Assembly: GCA_021234155.1 (NCBI GenBank)
Contig: JAJEKV010000050.1
Coordinates: 8,344,765 to 8,408,764, forward strand
Reading direction: 5' to 3'
DNA from: Isoetes taiwanensis
Taxonomy: Eukaryota > Streptophyta > Lycopodiopsida > Isoetales > Isoetaceae
DNA length: 64,000 bases
The notes below the pieces were generated by a model. That model saw nothing but the letters and a program-made list of their open reading frames with translations. It made no database searches and had not been told where the DNA came from. Within the stretch, counting starts at the first letter, position 1; the number at the start of each line of letters is the position of its first letter. This document shows, piece by piece, positions 34,653-43,166 of this stretch. Position numbers and translations under genes: made by a program.

Positions 34653-35724
34653 GCCATCTTTCTAATTTACCCCATTATAGGACATAGTGGACATTTTGTC
34701 CTCGAATACTTTGTGAACAAAAAGGAAATGGTCAAGGGTCTTTGGTACCCACTTCCTCAAGAAGATGTCGAGAAGGACGAGGTTTTGGAACAAGAAGAGG
34801 AAGAGGAGCAACCGGTGGTGACAAGAGGGAAGAGCAAGAAACATGCATTGGTTACACAGCCTCCCACCAAAAAAAGGTCAAGAACCACAAAGGCCTTGAC
34901 CATAGAGGAGTCGCCAGGCTCTCCAAAAGGCTCCTCAGGGGCGTACATTGTTGTGCAACCGTCGATAAGTCAAGTGCTATTTTGAAGAGGGTTAATGAGA
35001 CCAAACTCCTCAAGCAAACCATTTCATTGACACCGAAAGCACGATTAAGAGGCCACCAAAAATGAAGATGGGGTGAGAGTGCTTCAGTCCGAAAGTCAGA
35101 CGCTGCACATGTGGCTATCCTCAAGCAAAGAATGAGAAGGAATCCTCATGCCCATGTGTCGCCACTAGTTGTGATGGTAGACGTAAGTCGATTACAACCA
35201 ATTAAAAGACTACAAAAGGCAGATTTCGAAGATTACACCTATTATGTTCTTGGAGGCACACATAGTTATAAAGCAAGAAAAGAACTTTCAAAAGAAGAAA
35301 GCCGTAATGAAGTCTGGAAGAGCGTGGAAGCACATATCTACGTGGGGTGATGTGACGAAGAAGAAAAGATCATTGCCATGAGTCACAATCTCGACAATGA
35401 CTTCGATTAAAAAAATGAGCCCTCGATAGACAAGATCCGCTTTATGCACCGAGAGTACGTGGAATTTAAACAAGTGCATAGAGAGGAGAGGACTTCAAGA
35501 AGCAAAAGAACAAGCTCCAAGAGCTTCGAGAAACTTGTGTCACGTAGTGCCGCCTCGCCATTTATCTTAGATAAGAAGCCTATAATGGTCAAAGCAAAGA
35601 CGACAATTACTTCCCAAATTGCCTTCCGAGATGGTCAAGTAAGTAAAACTTTTAATCATCTTTTAGTAGTATGTTTAATGTGGAGTGAACTGTGCAGTGG
35701 CCTCAAACTGTGTAAACTTGTACC

Positions 35725-35953
35725 AACCTTGAAAGCAGTGCTCGGTATAAATTTATACCGCGAGCCTTGGCACGGTATAAATTTATACCGATCCAAGGCA
35801 CGGCATAAATTTATACCGTGCCTTGGCTCGGTATAAATTTATACCGTGCCTGGGCTCGGTTAAATTTTTATGTGCCTTGGCTCGGTATAAATTTATACCG
35901 TGCCAAGGCTCGGTATAAATTTATACCGAGCCTTGAGCACTGCTTTCAAGGTT
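35725..35953. repeat. 229-bp palindrome containing array 3, in intron 3
   Basis: The outer arms AACCTTGAAAGCAGTGCTC (from 35725) and its complement GAGCACTGCTTTCAAGGTT (to 35953) enclose seven palindrome copies, five of them perfect 18-mers. Spacers are CGAGCCTTGGCA and CGTGCCTTGGCT types. Transcribed, the intron could form a long hairpin. As DNA it could extrude a cruciform. It sits between GTAAGT (35639) and AACAG (36008). Confidence 0.92.
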
Positions 35954-36987
35954 AGGCTTTCAAGTTACGCTACTCAACACTAAATTATTTGACTTCGACC
36001 ATTAACAGGTTTGGGATCTTCAAGAAAAAATATTTTGCATGTTCAAGGATGGTGAGCTTAAAGAACAAGCTAGCTCCACCGGAAAGAAACCAAAAAAAAA
36101 TATTGAAGGAAAACAAAAAAACATGAGCATTGTACCCTGGACTCAGCTACAGGGACTAAAAAGCAAAGACATTTTCGTACGTCTCTTGGAGAAGGTTGTG
36201 GCCAAGGAATTTACTCTGGATGAAATGGCCAAGGAAGCTAAGACGTAAGCCTTTTGTACTATGTTCTTTATTCCTCACTTCGTCTTACAACCTCTTTCCT
36301 TTTGCAGTCAGAAAGACATTGTCACTTGCCAGTCTGAACTAATGAACTAAACTTAGAAGACTGGGAGGAGTGCAAGCTTCTTTACCCAACTTGTACGACA
36401 GACAGTACAATCAGGGAGCATGCAGTTAACTTCAGCGGCTGGGTAAGTTTAGCATAAAACATGTTTTGTCTTTGTACCTTCGTCTCACTGTTCTCTTACA
36501 GAACAAGAAGAAAGGGCTACCAACAGGCTTTTTGAACCTGGTTCGTAGGGCCAAAGAGGAAAGGCAGAGACTTAAGGCAATTGAAGAGGGAAAAGAAGTC
36601 GGCCCCAGCAGTTTTGACACTAGCTATGAAAGATTCACAATGTTTGATCAGGACTGCTTGTACAAGGTCATTCAGGGTGATTGCACTAAGTTGGGAACAC
36701 TTTTAGACAAGCAAAATTTTACTTTGTACATAGCAGATATTCCATATGGCTTCAAAATTAAAGATAGCATTTTCGACGATGAAGCCTTCACGCACGTGCA
36801 AGTCCGTGCTTTTTTGGAGGGGCTAAAGGATGTTACAATATCTGCAAACTGGAGGGTTATCATTTTTCATTCAGACCTTCAAACGATGTCGGTGCTTAAA
36901 CCTATGGGAGCGGTCTGTAACGCCGGCTTCGAAAACTGCGTTTGGTAAGCTTTACGTTCACTGCTTTTCTTTTTACTGTAACTCCAC

Positions 36988-37119
36988 GGTATAAATTTAT
37001 ACCACATTTGCCTTAAGGTATAAATTTATACGGCTGGAGCAACCGTGGTGTAAATCTATACAACAAGGCAACCTTCGTATAAATTCATACAGCACGGCAC
37101 CGTGGTATAAATTTATACC
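36988..37119. repeat. Palindrome array 4 in the intron splitting the methyltransferase domain
   Basis: Five copies (two perfect GGTATAAATTTATACC at the ends, three diverged ones between) lie between exon ends 36944 and 37172. The intron separates motif IV from motifs X and I. Confidence 0.9.
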
Positions 37120-37859
37120 CTCACACCACTGGGCTGACTTATTTTTATTGTTTTCTTCCTACTTTTGGCAGGCTAAAAACGAACGTCAAGGGACATGGTG
37201 GTGGTCCGCGCTTAGTGAGCTGTTTTGAGCATTTCCATATAGGTTTTTACAGCGCGGACGCCAAAAAGACCATGGCACATTTCAATACGTAGAATGAGAA
37301 GATCCCTCCCTGCAATGCTTTTCAGTACCCGGTTGTTCTGCAAAAGTTAAGGGACCCACAGAGACAAGGCGCTATGGTGTCCCATTATCAGAAACCACAG
37401 AGGCTTGTTAATAACTTAATACAGTGGTTTTCTCGCCCAGCCAACTGAATTTTGGATGCTTTTTCTGGAACAGGCACCACAGCTATTTGCGCCCTTAAGC
37501 AGGGGCGCAATGTTGTCTCTGTCGACATAGACCCAGATAAAATAAGTTTCATCAGGACCAGGATAAGCTCTTGTGAATCCTTTCCTGATGAAAACGAGGA
37601 ACTGGGAGCAAAGAATGGTGCTGGCGATGTTAAAGGCACTTACACAGAAATCCAGCCTCCTATTACGGGGAGAAAAGACGAGGATGTGGAGTTTGTCGAC
37701 CTGGAGCCTGTGGAGCCTGTGCCAGAGAAACCGCCTACGCCAGTAGGATTGGAATCAGAAGTAGGCGTCTCCGGTGTTATGTCCTCGCAAGAGCCAGGTC
37801 CTAAGGGGTACGAGAGTCCTGTGGACTGGGAAGAGCCACCTCCCCCACCTCCCGTATGA

Positions 37860-38303
37860 GTTTATACAGACAGAATTATAAACTACTTTCATTGTAAACT
37901 ATGTGCTAAGAATTATAATATATTTTGATGAAAATTTTTAAACTGAAAGCTTTGTCTCTTCAACAATGCTTAATTAGAACAACTCTTTCTTGCTCCATGA
38001 TTTCACACTCTTTGTCTTTCCTATGTTTGATTTTATTAGTACTTATATTAAGCTTGCAAAAAGACAAACTATATTTCCTTCTATTTTCAACAATAAGTAC
38101 TTACTGAGTTTTCAAAATTAATGTCTCTCTCCTCAAAACAAGCATTTTTTTTGCCCTCTTTTAAAAATGAAAAGGCTTCAAAAATGTTACTTTTTTGGGG
38201 GTATTCCGAATGCTAATTGCTCAACAATCTATTTTGCTCCCTATTTTGTCTGTTTTTTTCAAGTTTTCAATTTTTATAAAGGAATCTTTCAAACGCACTT
38301 CTT
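37860..38303. other. Right 3'-untranslated and subterminal region of the transposon
   Basis: AT-rich non-coding sequence after the methyltransferase stop, with AATAAA-like words. It ends in GGAATCTTTCAAACGCACTT just inside the right terminal repeat, mirroring the left end. Confidence 0.6.
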
Positions 38304-38333
38304 AAATAAGTGCGTTTCATTTTAAACCTTGTT
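38304..38333 (-). repeat. Right terminal inverted repeat
   Basis: Partner of 29752-29781. CAAG follows at 38334-38337, and then the interrupted array flank (TTGTGAATGTCACAAACTAC) resumes. Confidence 0.93.
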
Positions 38334-39640
38334 CAAGTTGTGAATGTCACAAACTACAAACTCTACAACCCTTTGTCTTTATAACTCTTTGTAACTATCA
38401 CACAGGTCCAACAAAGAATAATATGATCATGGACAAATATTCATCAAAAATCTTTCATATATTCATCAAAAAAAAAAAAAAATAGAGACACCTTCTCAAA
38501 TTATACAGAGAATGATGAATGGAATGGTATTGAAGTGGATTAGCATGTAGGCAGGTTAGCGTTAGGTTAGAGTCTGGAATTTTTGCAACGAACATGCTTG
38601 AAATGATTGGGCCTCCCTTTGGGATAATAAACCAACACAGCCTCGTAGCCCTCTTGTTTCACAAGGTTGTCCGCCACCTTGAGCTCTTCTACTGGTGACA
38701 TGGCCTCCGTCCCTAATTGTCTTGAAATGGACCAGCATGTACTTGCCATCAGCCTTTTCCAGCATTGCAATGTGTGCCAAGGTGTGGGAATGTGGAATAT
38801 CTACTCACTTGAAGAACGTTGTACAGAAATGAAGGAAGAGTGGACGAGGTTGATGCCATAATTGGGACCTTTGTTTGGATGCCTGCAACAAGGAACAAAT
38901 CTGAATCATTCAAGATAAGCTGGAATATATCTAAACAAGATAATATTGCTTACGGGGGAATAGAGAGACAAAATTTGAAGAGGAAGCACCCATTCCACAA
39001 GTGTGGAGTATGCTCTGTTAGTCAGATATTACTAACCTGTTCAGTTCATATTTTAAACTTCCAGTTTACCAGTATCATCGAGAAGCCAACGTTCTTGCAA
39101 AGTTTCTCGTGGGATTTTTTGGATGGCAGCTTAGTACAACACTCATATTGTGCCAAGTCCTCATACATAAACCTTGAGAATCCACGGTATAGTGATCTTG
39201 TCTCTGGATCATTGTCGATCTCATTTCTTATCTCTAAAACGTTCGTCCCAAAAAGTGACAAGAGGATCTTCCTTGCTGTTTTTGCTCCCAAAGTTAAGTT
39301 AGTATTCATTGGATGGTCCACTTCTCTTCCTTCTATCAGTTCAACAAGAACGGCATCCACTGCATCGCCTTGCTGCGGTATAATAAAGTCATCCAGCTTG
39401 TAGAAGCTAATTAGATCAGGGTACAATTTAGCAGCCATTTCCCCACAAAACAAGACCATACATGTCCACTGTTGCATCATCAATACCGCTTGTTTACAAC
39501 ATAAGTATTAAAATTAGTAAACTAGCAAGTCATCAGTGCTTCATTCTACTAACTTACAAGTTCAACTTATAGAGGTCCGAGAATACATGTCCATCAGAGA
39601 CGATGTTATAGTGAGCTCCAGGAGGATAAACCTGTTGGAG
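38334..39640 (-). pseudogene. DIT1/PvcA-like isocyanide synthase (copy F) with its 3' flank
   Basis: The 3' flank (38334-38555) continues from 29747 across the transposon. On the minus strand the C-terminal exon (about 38560-38900) and middle exon (about 39046-39483) follow, with a small piece of the VYP exon at 39560-39640. The middle exon is the best preserved of all: one open frame of 145 codons with KLYPDLISFYKLDDFIIPQQ, SLYRGFSRFMYEDLAQYECC and GFSMILVNWKF. The C-terminal exon is shifted in frame. The catalytic FPFKS exon is lost, and the copy breaks off at 39640 into another repeat. Confidence 0.78.
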
Positions 39641-40190
39641 AAAGTATAATCTTACGCACCTGGAAAATATACTCTTCAGGCTTATTATGATACTTATGCA
39701 GAAGTAATTGCACTTGCGCTGCTTCATTCAGAGGAGAACCCACTTGTAGAAGGATATGTTGCCTCTTGCAACTTCTTGTCTCCCTGGACGTCTTCTAAAG
39801 CACCAAATTCGTTCTAATCATGAGGATGGGGAAGCAATATAATTTGTACTTGCAGTCTGTTAGAATGCAATTTATATGGTTCGAAACAAAATATATCTTT
39901 AAGCTTTTATTTTGAATAGAAATGTTCTATCAAGTTTCTGTTTTTTAATAGAAATGCTTCTGTTACAATCTATAAGGGTATGGTAAATACAAAGATTAAA
40001 GGGGCATTTCAAATATTATGAGGGCGGAACAGTAAACACAATAAACTATAAGGGCATTTTGGACATTAATTTTGTAGCTGAATCGTAGCATAGTTGCCTC
40101 AAGGGCCCTTTGGTAGTTCTAAAAACATTAGGGGCATTTAAAAAAAAAAAAAAACCAAATTGTAGGAGCATTTTGTATTCTTTTCCAAAA
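39641..40190. repeat. Dispersed repeat with uninterrupted LINE target site
   Basis: It matches 58.79-58.89 kb plus 61.53-61.98 kb, where the GC-rich LINE is inserted. Shared words are TCTTCAGGCTTATTA, ACTTATGCAGAAGTAATTG, GAACCCACTTGTAGAAGG, CAACTTCTTGTCTCCCTGGA and TAAACTATAAGGGCAT. On the minus strand short frames read LQGDKKLQEA-like and LLLHKY.NKPEE-like peptides, suggesting a broken host gene I cannot name. Confidence 0.65.
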
Positions 40191-40539
40191 AGTTAATGTA
40201 TCTAGACATCACCAATAGATAAGATAAGCATTTTTACATCGACGGAGACCCCAAAGTATTTATGTTGTTTGGGGAGTAGAGCCATGCCAAAATATTGTTA
40301 GAGGACCACATTTTCACTATTACTTGACTAAACAAAGTCATTTTTCTGCATTTGTTTGGAGACTAACAAGTTACACATGGCACAAACTATAAACTCTACA
40401 ACCCTTTGTCTTTATAACTCTTTGTAACTATCACACAGGTCCAACAAAGAATAATTTGATCATGGCCAAATATTCATCAAAAATGTTTCAAGTATTCGGC
40501 AAAAATAAAAATAAAAATTAGAGACACCTTCTCAAAATA
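40191..40539. repeat. Array-unit 3' flank
   Basis: Contains ATGCCAAAATATTGTTAGAG, the CTTTATAACTCTTTGTAACT block and CAAAAATAAAAATAAAAATTAGAGAC. It is the standard sequence downstream of the isocyanide-synthase copies and has no gene. Confidence 0.7.
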
Positions 40540-40945
40540 TACAAAGAGAATGTGAATGGGATGGTATTGAAGTGAATTAGCCTGTAGGCAGGTTAGGTTA
40601 GAGTCTGGAAGTTTTGCAAGGAACATGCTTGAAATGACTGGGTCTCCCTTTGGGATAATAGACCAACATAGTCTTGTAGCCCTCTTGTTTCACAAGGTTG
40701 TCTGCCACCTTGAGCTCTTCTACTTTGGTGATATGGCCTCCATCCCTAATTGTCTTGAAATGGGCCAGCATGTGCTTGCCATCAGCCTTCTCCAGCACTT
40801 CATTGTGCCAAGGTGTGGGAATGCGGAATATCTACTCATTTGAAGAATATTGTACAGAAATGAAATGAAGGATTTTCTAGATGGCAGCTTAGTACAACAG
40901 TCATGTTGTGCCAAGTCCTCATACATAAACCTTGAGAATCATCCT
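40540..40945 (-). pseudogene. DIT1/PvcA-like isocyanide synthase (copy G), internal deletion
   Basis: The C-terminal exon (40598-40860) keeps a clean 66-codon frame, MLEKADGKHMLAHFKTIRDG to the terminal CKTSRL. At about 40866 it jumps, across a deletion, straight into the 3' end of the middle exon (FMYEDLAQHDCCTKLPSRK). The middle-exon segment ends at 40945. The copy faces an inverted partner starting at about 41090. Confidence 0.72.
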
Positions 40946-41089
40946 CATACATAAAATCCATGTGGCTGGACCAATTTGGAGCCATCCCAACAGCCTACCA
41001 TGGAGATTACTGTCGGTGCGACTGTTCGTGCATTCAAAGCTTGGACGCCAGAAGAGCACTCATATGTGAAGCAGTAGACCACTCAGGTC
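40946..41089. other. Spacer of the inverted repeat
   Basis: A 144-bp comparatively GC-rich stretch, with GTGGCTGGACCAATTTGGAG, that has no second copy I noticed in the window. It separates copy G from its inverted partner. Confidence 0.5.
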
Positions 41090-41640
41090 GTTTCAACCCG
41101 ACAAGAAAGATTATCTTGTCACTGTTTGGGACAGAGGATTTAGAGATAAGAAATGACATCAATAATGATCTAGAGGCAAGATCATTCTACCATGGATTGT
41201 CAAAGTTCATATGAGGACTTGGCACAACATGAGTGTTGTACTAAGCTGCCATCCAGAAAAACCCGCGAAAAACTTTGCAGAAATGTTGGCTTCTCGATGA
41301 TACTGGTAAGCTGGAAGTTTAAATCAAATTCCTCTCTCTATTCACCCTTAAGCAATATTTGCTTGTTCATATATATTTCAGCTTATCTTGAATGATTCAG
41401 ATGATTTTTTTCTTGTTCTAGGCATCCCAAGTATGGCACCAACCTCGTCCACTCTTCCTTCATTTCTATACAACGTCCTGGAAGTGAGCAGATATTCCAC
41501 ATTCCCACACCTTGGCACAATGCAGTGCTGGAGAAAGCTAATGGCAAGTGCATGCTGGCCCATTTCACGACAATTAGGGATGGAGGCCAAGTCACCAAAG
41601 TAGAAGAGCTCAAGATGGCGAATAATCTTGTGAAACAAGA
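41090..41640 (+). pseudogene. DIT1/PvcA-like isocyanide synthase in inverted orientation (copy G')
   Basis: This copy lies on the plus strand, opposite to all others. The middle exon (41100-41330) reads RKIILSLFGTEDLEIRNDIN, EDLAQHECCTKLPS and MILVSWKFK. The intron follows, and then the C-terminal exon (41400-41640) with a QVWHQPRPLF-type start and a TPWHNAVLE-equivalent region, frameshifted. After the codons for NNLVKQEG it is interrupted at 41641. Confidence 0.75.
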
Positions 41641-41855
41641 GGGCTTGTTAGCTTTGTCAATGTAACTAAGCCAGACTCAAAACCAAGAGCTAACAACAAG
41701 AATCAAAGCAAATCTCAAAGTATATGAGATAGGCTAAGCCTTACTCTACTGTCACAGGTATGATCAAAATTAGGGACGGACCTCTCCAACCTCTTTCTAA
41801 AAAAAACATTTGGAAGGAATAGCCAGATGAAGAGTTAACCAAATCTTAAGCAAGA
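41641..41855. repeat. Insert inside the C-terminal exon of copy G'
   Basis: About 215 bp separate the codons for KQEG (41640) from a continuing KTVLVYVEGV-like frame at 41856, whereas other copies read EGYETVLVYY without a gap. The first half is the block also at 6.33 and 54.4 kb. The second half (41756-41871, CACAGGTATGATCAAAATTA onward) is the inverted partner of 48093-48210. It may be an old intron or an inserted element. Confidence 0.5.
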
Positions 41856-41935
41856 CTGTGTTGGTCTATGTTGAAGGTGTTCCTGACAAAACCTTCAACT
41901 TCAATGGTTTAGAACTTCCAGGTTGCTAAAGGCAA
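41856..41935 (+). pseudogene. Alternative C-terminus of the isocyanide-synthase family
   Basis: After the insert the plus strand reads KTVLVYVEGVPDKTFNFNGL, then ELPGC and a stop. The first residues match TVLVYYPKG of the other copies, but the tail differs completely. It may come from a different paralogue. Confidence 0.45.
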
Positions 41936-42872
41936 CCACTCTGTATGAAAAAATCCCAAGAACAAAGCTTGAACACAAGTTTAGAACTGCTTTCCCAAAT
42001 CAGAAAAAAGACTGCTTCAGAAAGAATGATGCCTTTTGCAAGCAAAGAAAGATTTTATTATGATTTCAAATGTTAAAGCCACTTAAACCCTTGAGGAATG
42101 CTAGGCCAAAAGTCAGGTGCCAAAAGATTTGCACATATTACTCAAACATGCAATTCTGACTGGGTCAAAATTGAGTCAATATCCCTAGCAGTGAGCAATT
42201 TTTTACAGATAAAATGATATGAATCTTTTTTGAGTTCTGACAGTTGATTCTCTCTTTTATATGTCTGCACACAAGGGTCAAATGCCCTTTTTGCAAAAGC
42301 AGATGCAGGAAGGCCTTGAAATTCAAGATTTTGCAAAATAGACTGTTACATTAACAAAACAGCAAGCAGAATTTGGCAAATCAATTTTTGACTGATCCTT
42401 TCTGAGCTCCGAGCATGCTCTACAGCTTTTAGTGGTTTGCAATCGAGGGGGCTGTGTTTGTTTGATCAGAAATATGGCAGAAATCTTAAGAATGGAATTT
42501 TGCCTTGAAAGAAGTGGAGATATGCAAGATAACTGAAAATAAGCAAATCTGAGTTGCTCTTTCTATATTTTTCTGGCTCTTTGTGCTTTTTCCTTGATGT
42601 ATTTCTCAATATTAATGAACTTGATCTATTTGTAACTACAAAACCTTTTGAATTTTGCACTGATCAAACTTAAATGCATGCTATTATAGTTATGATCTGG
42701 AGTTTTAGACCTATAGCATGGAATATGATGTATTCTAATTTACAACGTGCTTTTGTCAAATAAGTTACCTTCAAATTTCGTTTTCACCTTTTTGTTTTAC
42801 CTTGCTTTGAAAGTTGAATGTAAATTGGACTCAGATATGACACCAAGGGTCAGATTTTCGTTCATCTCAATA
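41936..42872. other. AT-rich sequence, no recognisable gene
   Basis: Short frames only. Nothing repeated or structured was noticed. Confidence 0.4.
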
Positions 42873-43166
42873 TCACACAGTCATTAAACAGATTCTCAAG
42901 TTCTGTAGTTTTGGGTACAGGATAAACCTGGCACATATATTTTCATGTAAGAATCTTGACGTAGTCAAAGCATTAGCTTGCCTCAGTAGTTCTGCCTCAG
43001 CCCATTTTGTGAAATAGTCTGTGGCCACAAGCACATATTCACGTTGAGCAGAAGAGGGTGGGTCTATAGGGCCAATGAAGTTCAACCCCCAAATCTGGAA
43101 TGGTCCAGGGGAAGTTATGGCTGTGAGAGGTGCTGGTTGCAAAATTCTTTTGCTGTGGATTCTCAA
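42873..43166 (-). pseudogene. Ty3/gypsy integrase core fragment
   Basis: A 97-codon minus frame contains PFQIWGLNFIGPIDPPSSAQ, YVLVATDYFTKWAEAELLRQ and RFLHENICARF. The W.LDFIGPI and ATDYFTKW.EA motifs with their acidic residues form the start of the retroviral-type integrase catalytic core of Ty3/gypsy retrotransposons. The first catalytic Asp position reads Asn here, and the domain is cut off on both sides. No LTR or other pol part is nearby, so it is an isolated scrap. Confidence 0.85.

Larger units (their letters stand above)
33592..37859 (+). pseudogene. ParB-like domain plus beta-class DNA methyltransferase, intron-containing, decayed
   Basis: Exon 1 is ATGGCCAC (33592-33599). Introns with GT-AG ends are 33600-34246, one at about 34616-34680, 35639-36008, one at about 36243-36307, one at about 36442-36500, and 36945-37171. 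Early exons encode a Lys/Glu-rich region. Codons at 35150-35400 give YYVLGGTHSYKARKEL then SHNLDND, the fold signature of ParB/sulfiredoxin domains. The end encodes an amino-methyltransferase: DIPYG (36736-36750, motif IV), YQKPQRLVNNLI (about 37384-37420, motif X) and ILDAFSGTGTTAI (37449 on, SAM-binding motif I) with VDIDPDK. Motif IV before I defines the beta class (N6-adenine or N4-cytosine). In-frame stops at 35348, 37290 and 37446 and frameshifts near 34350, 34490 and 36345 suggest a dead copy. A Pro-rich tail ends at 37859. Confidence 0.82.
29752..38333. mobile_element. 8.6-kb TIR DNA transposon with transposase and ParB-DNA methyltransferase genes
   Basis: The ends are 30-bp inverted repeats with one mismatch (29752-29781 and 38304-38333; first bases AACAA[AG]GTTTAAAATG). 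CAAG occurs on both outer sides (29748-29751, 38334-38337). Sister units at 15.59 and 57.25 kb carry the uninterrupted GTTTACAAGTTGTGAATG-type site, so this is a genuine insertion with a 4-bp duplication. Inside are two divergent genes with introns and four arrays of a 16-18-bp palindrome. A further inverted word, TTTGAAAGATTCC, lies just inside each end. I cannot place the element in a named superfamily from sequence alone. Its transposase-like protein resembles the widespread eukaryotic group annotated as DUF7869. Confidence 0.9.

Noticed and set aside
33215-37119. CRISPR-like array of palindromic repeats
   Set aside because: The units are variable, in both orientations, spaced irregularly, lie in introns of a eukaryotic transposon, and there are no cas genes.
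29752-38333. Integrated virus or giant-virus fragment as the source of the methylase region
   Set aside because: Clean inverted ends, short target duplication, an empty sister site and intron-bearing genes fit a DNA transposon. No capsid or polymerase gene is present.
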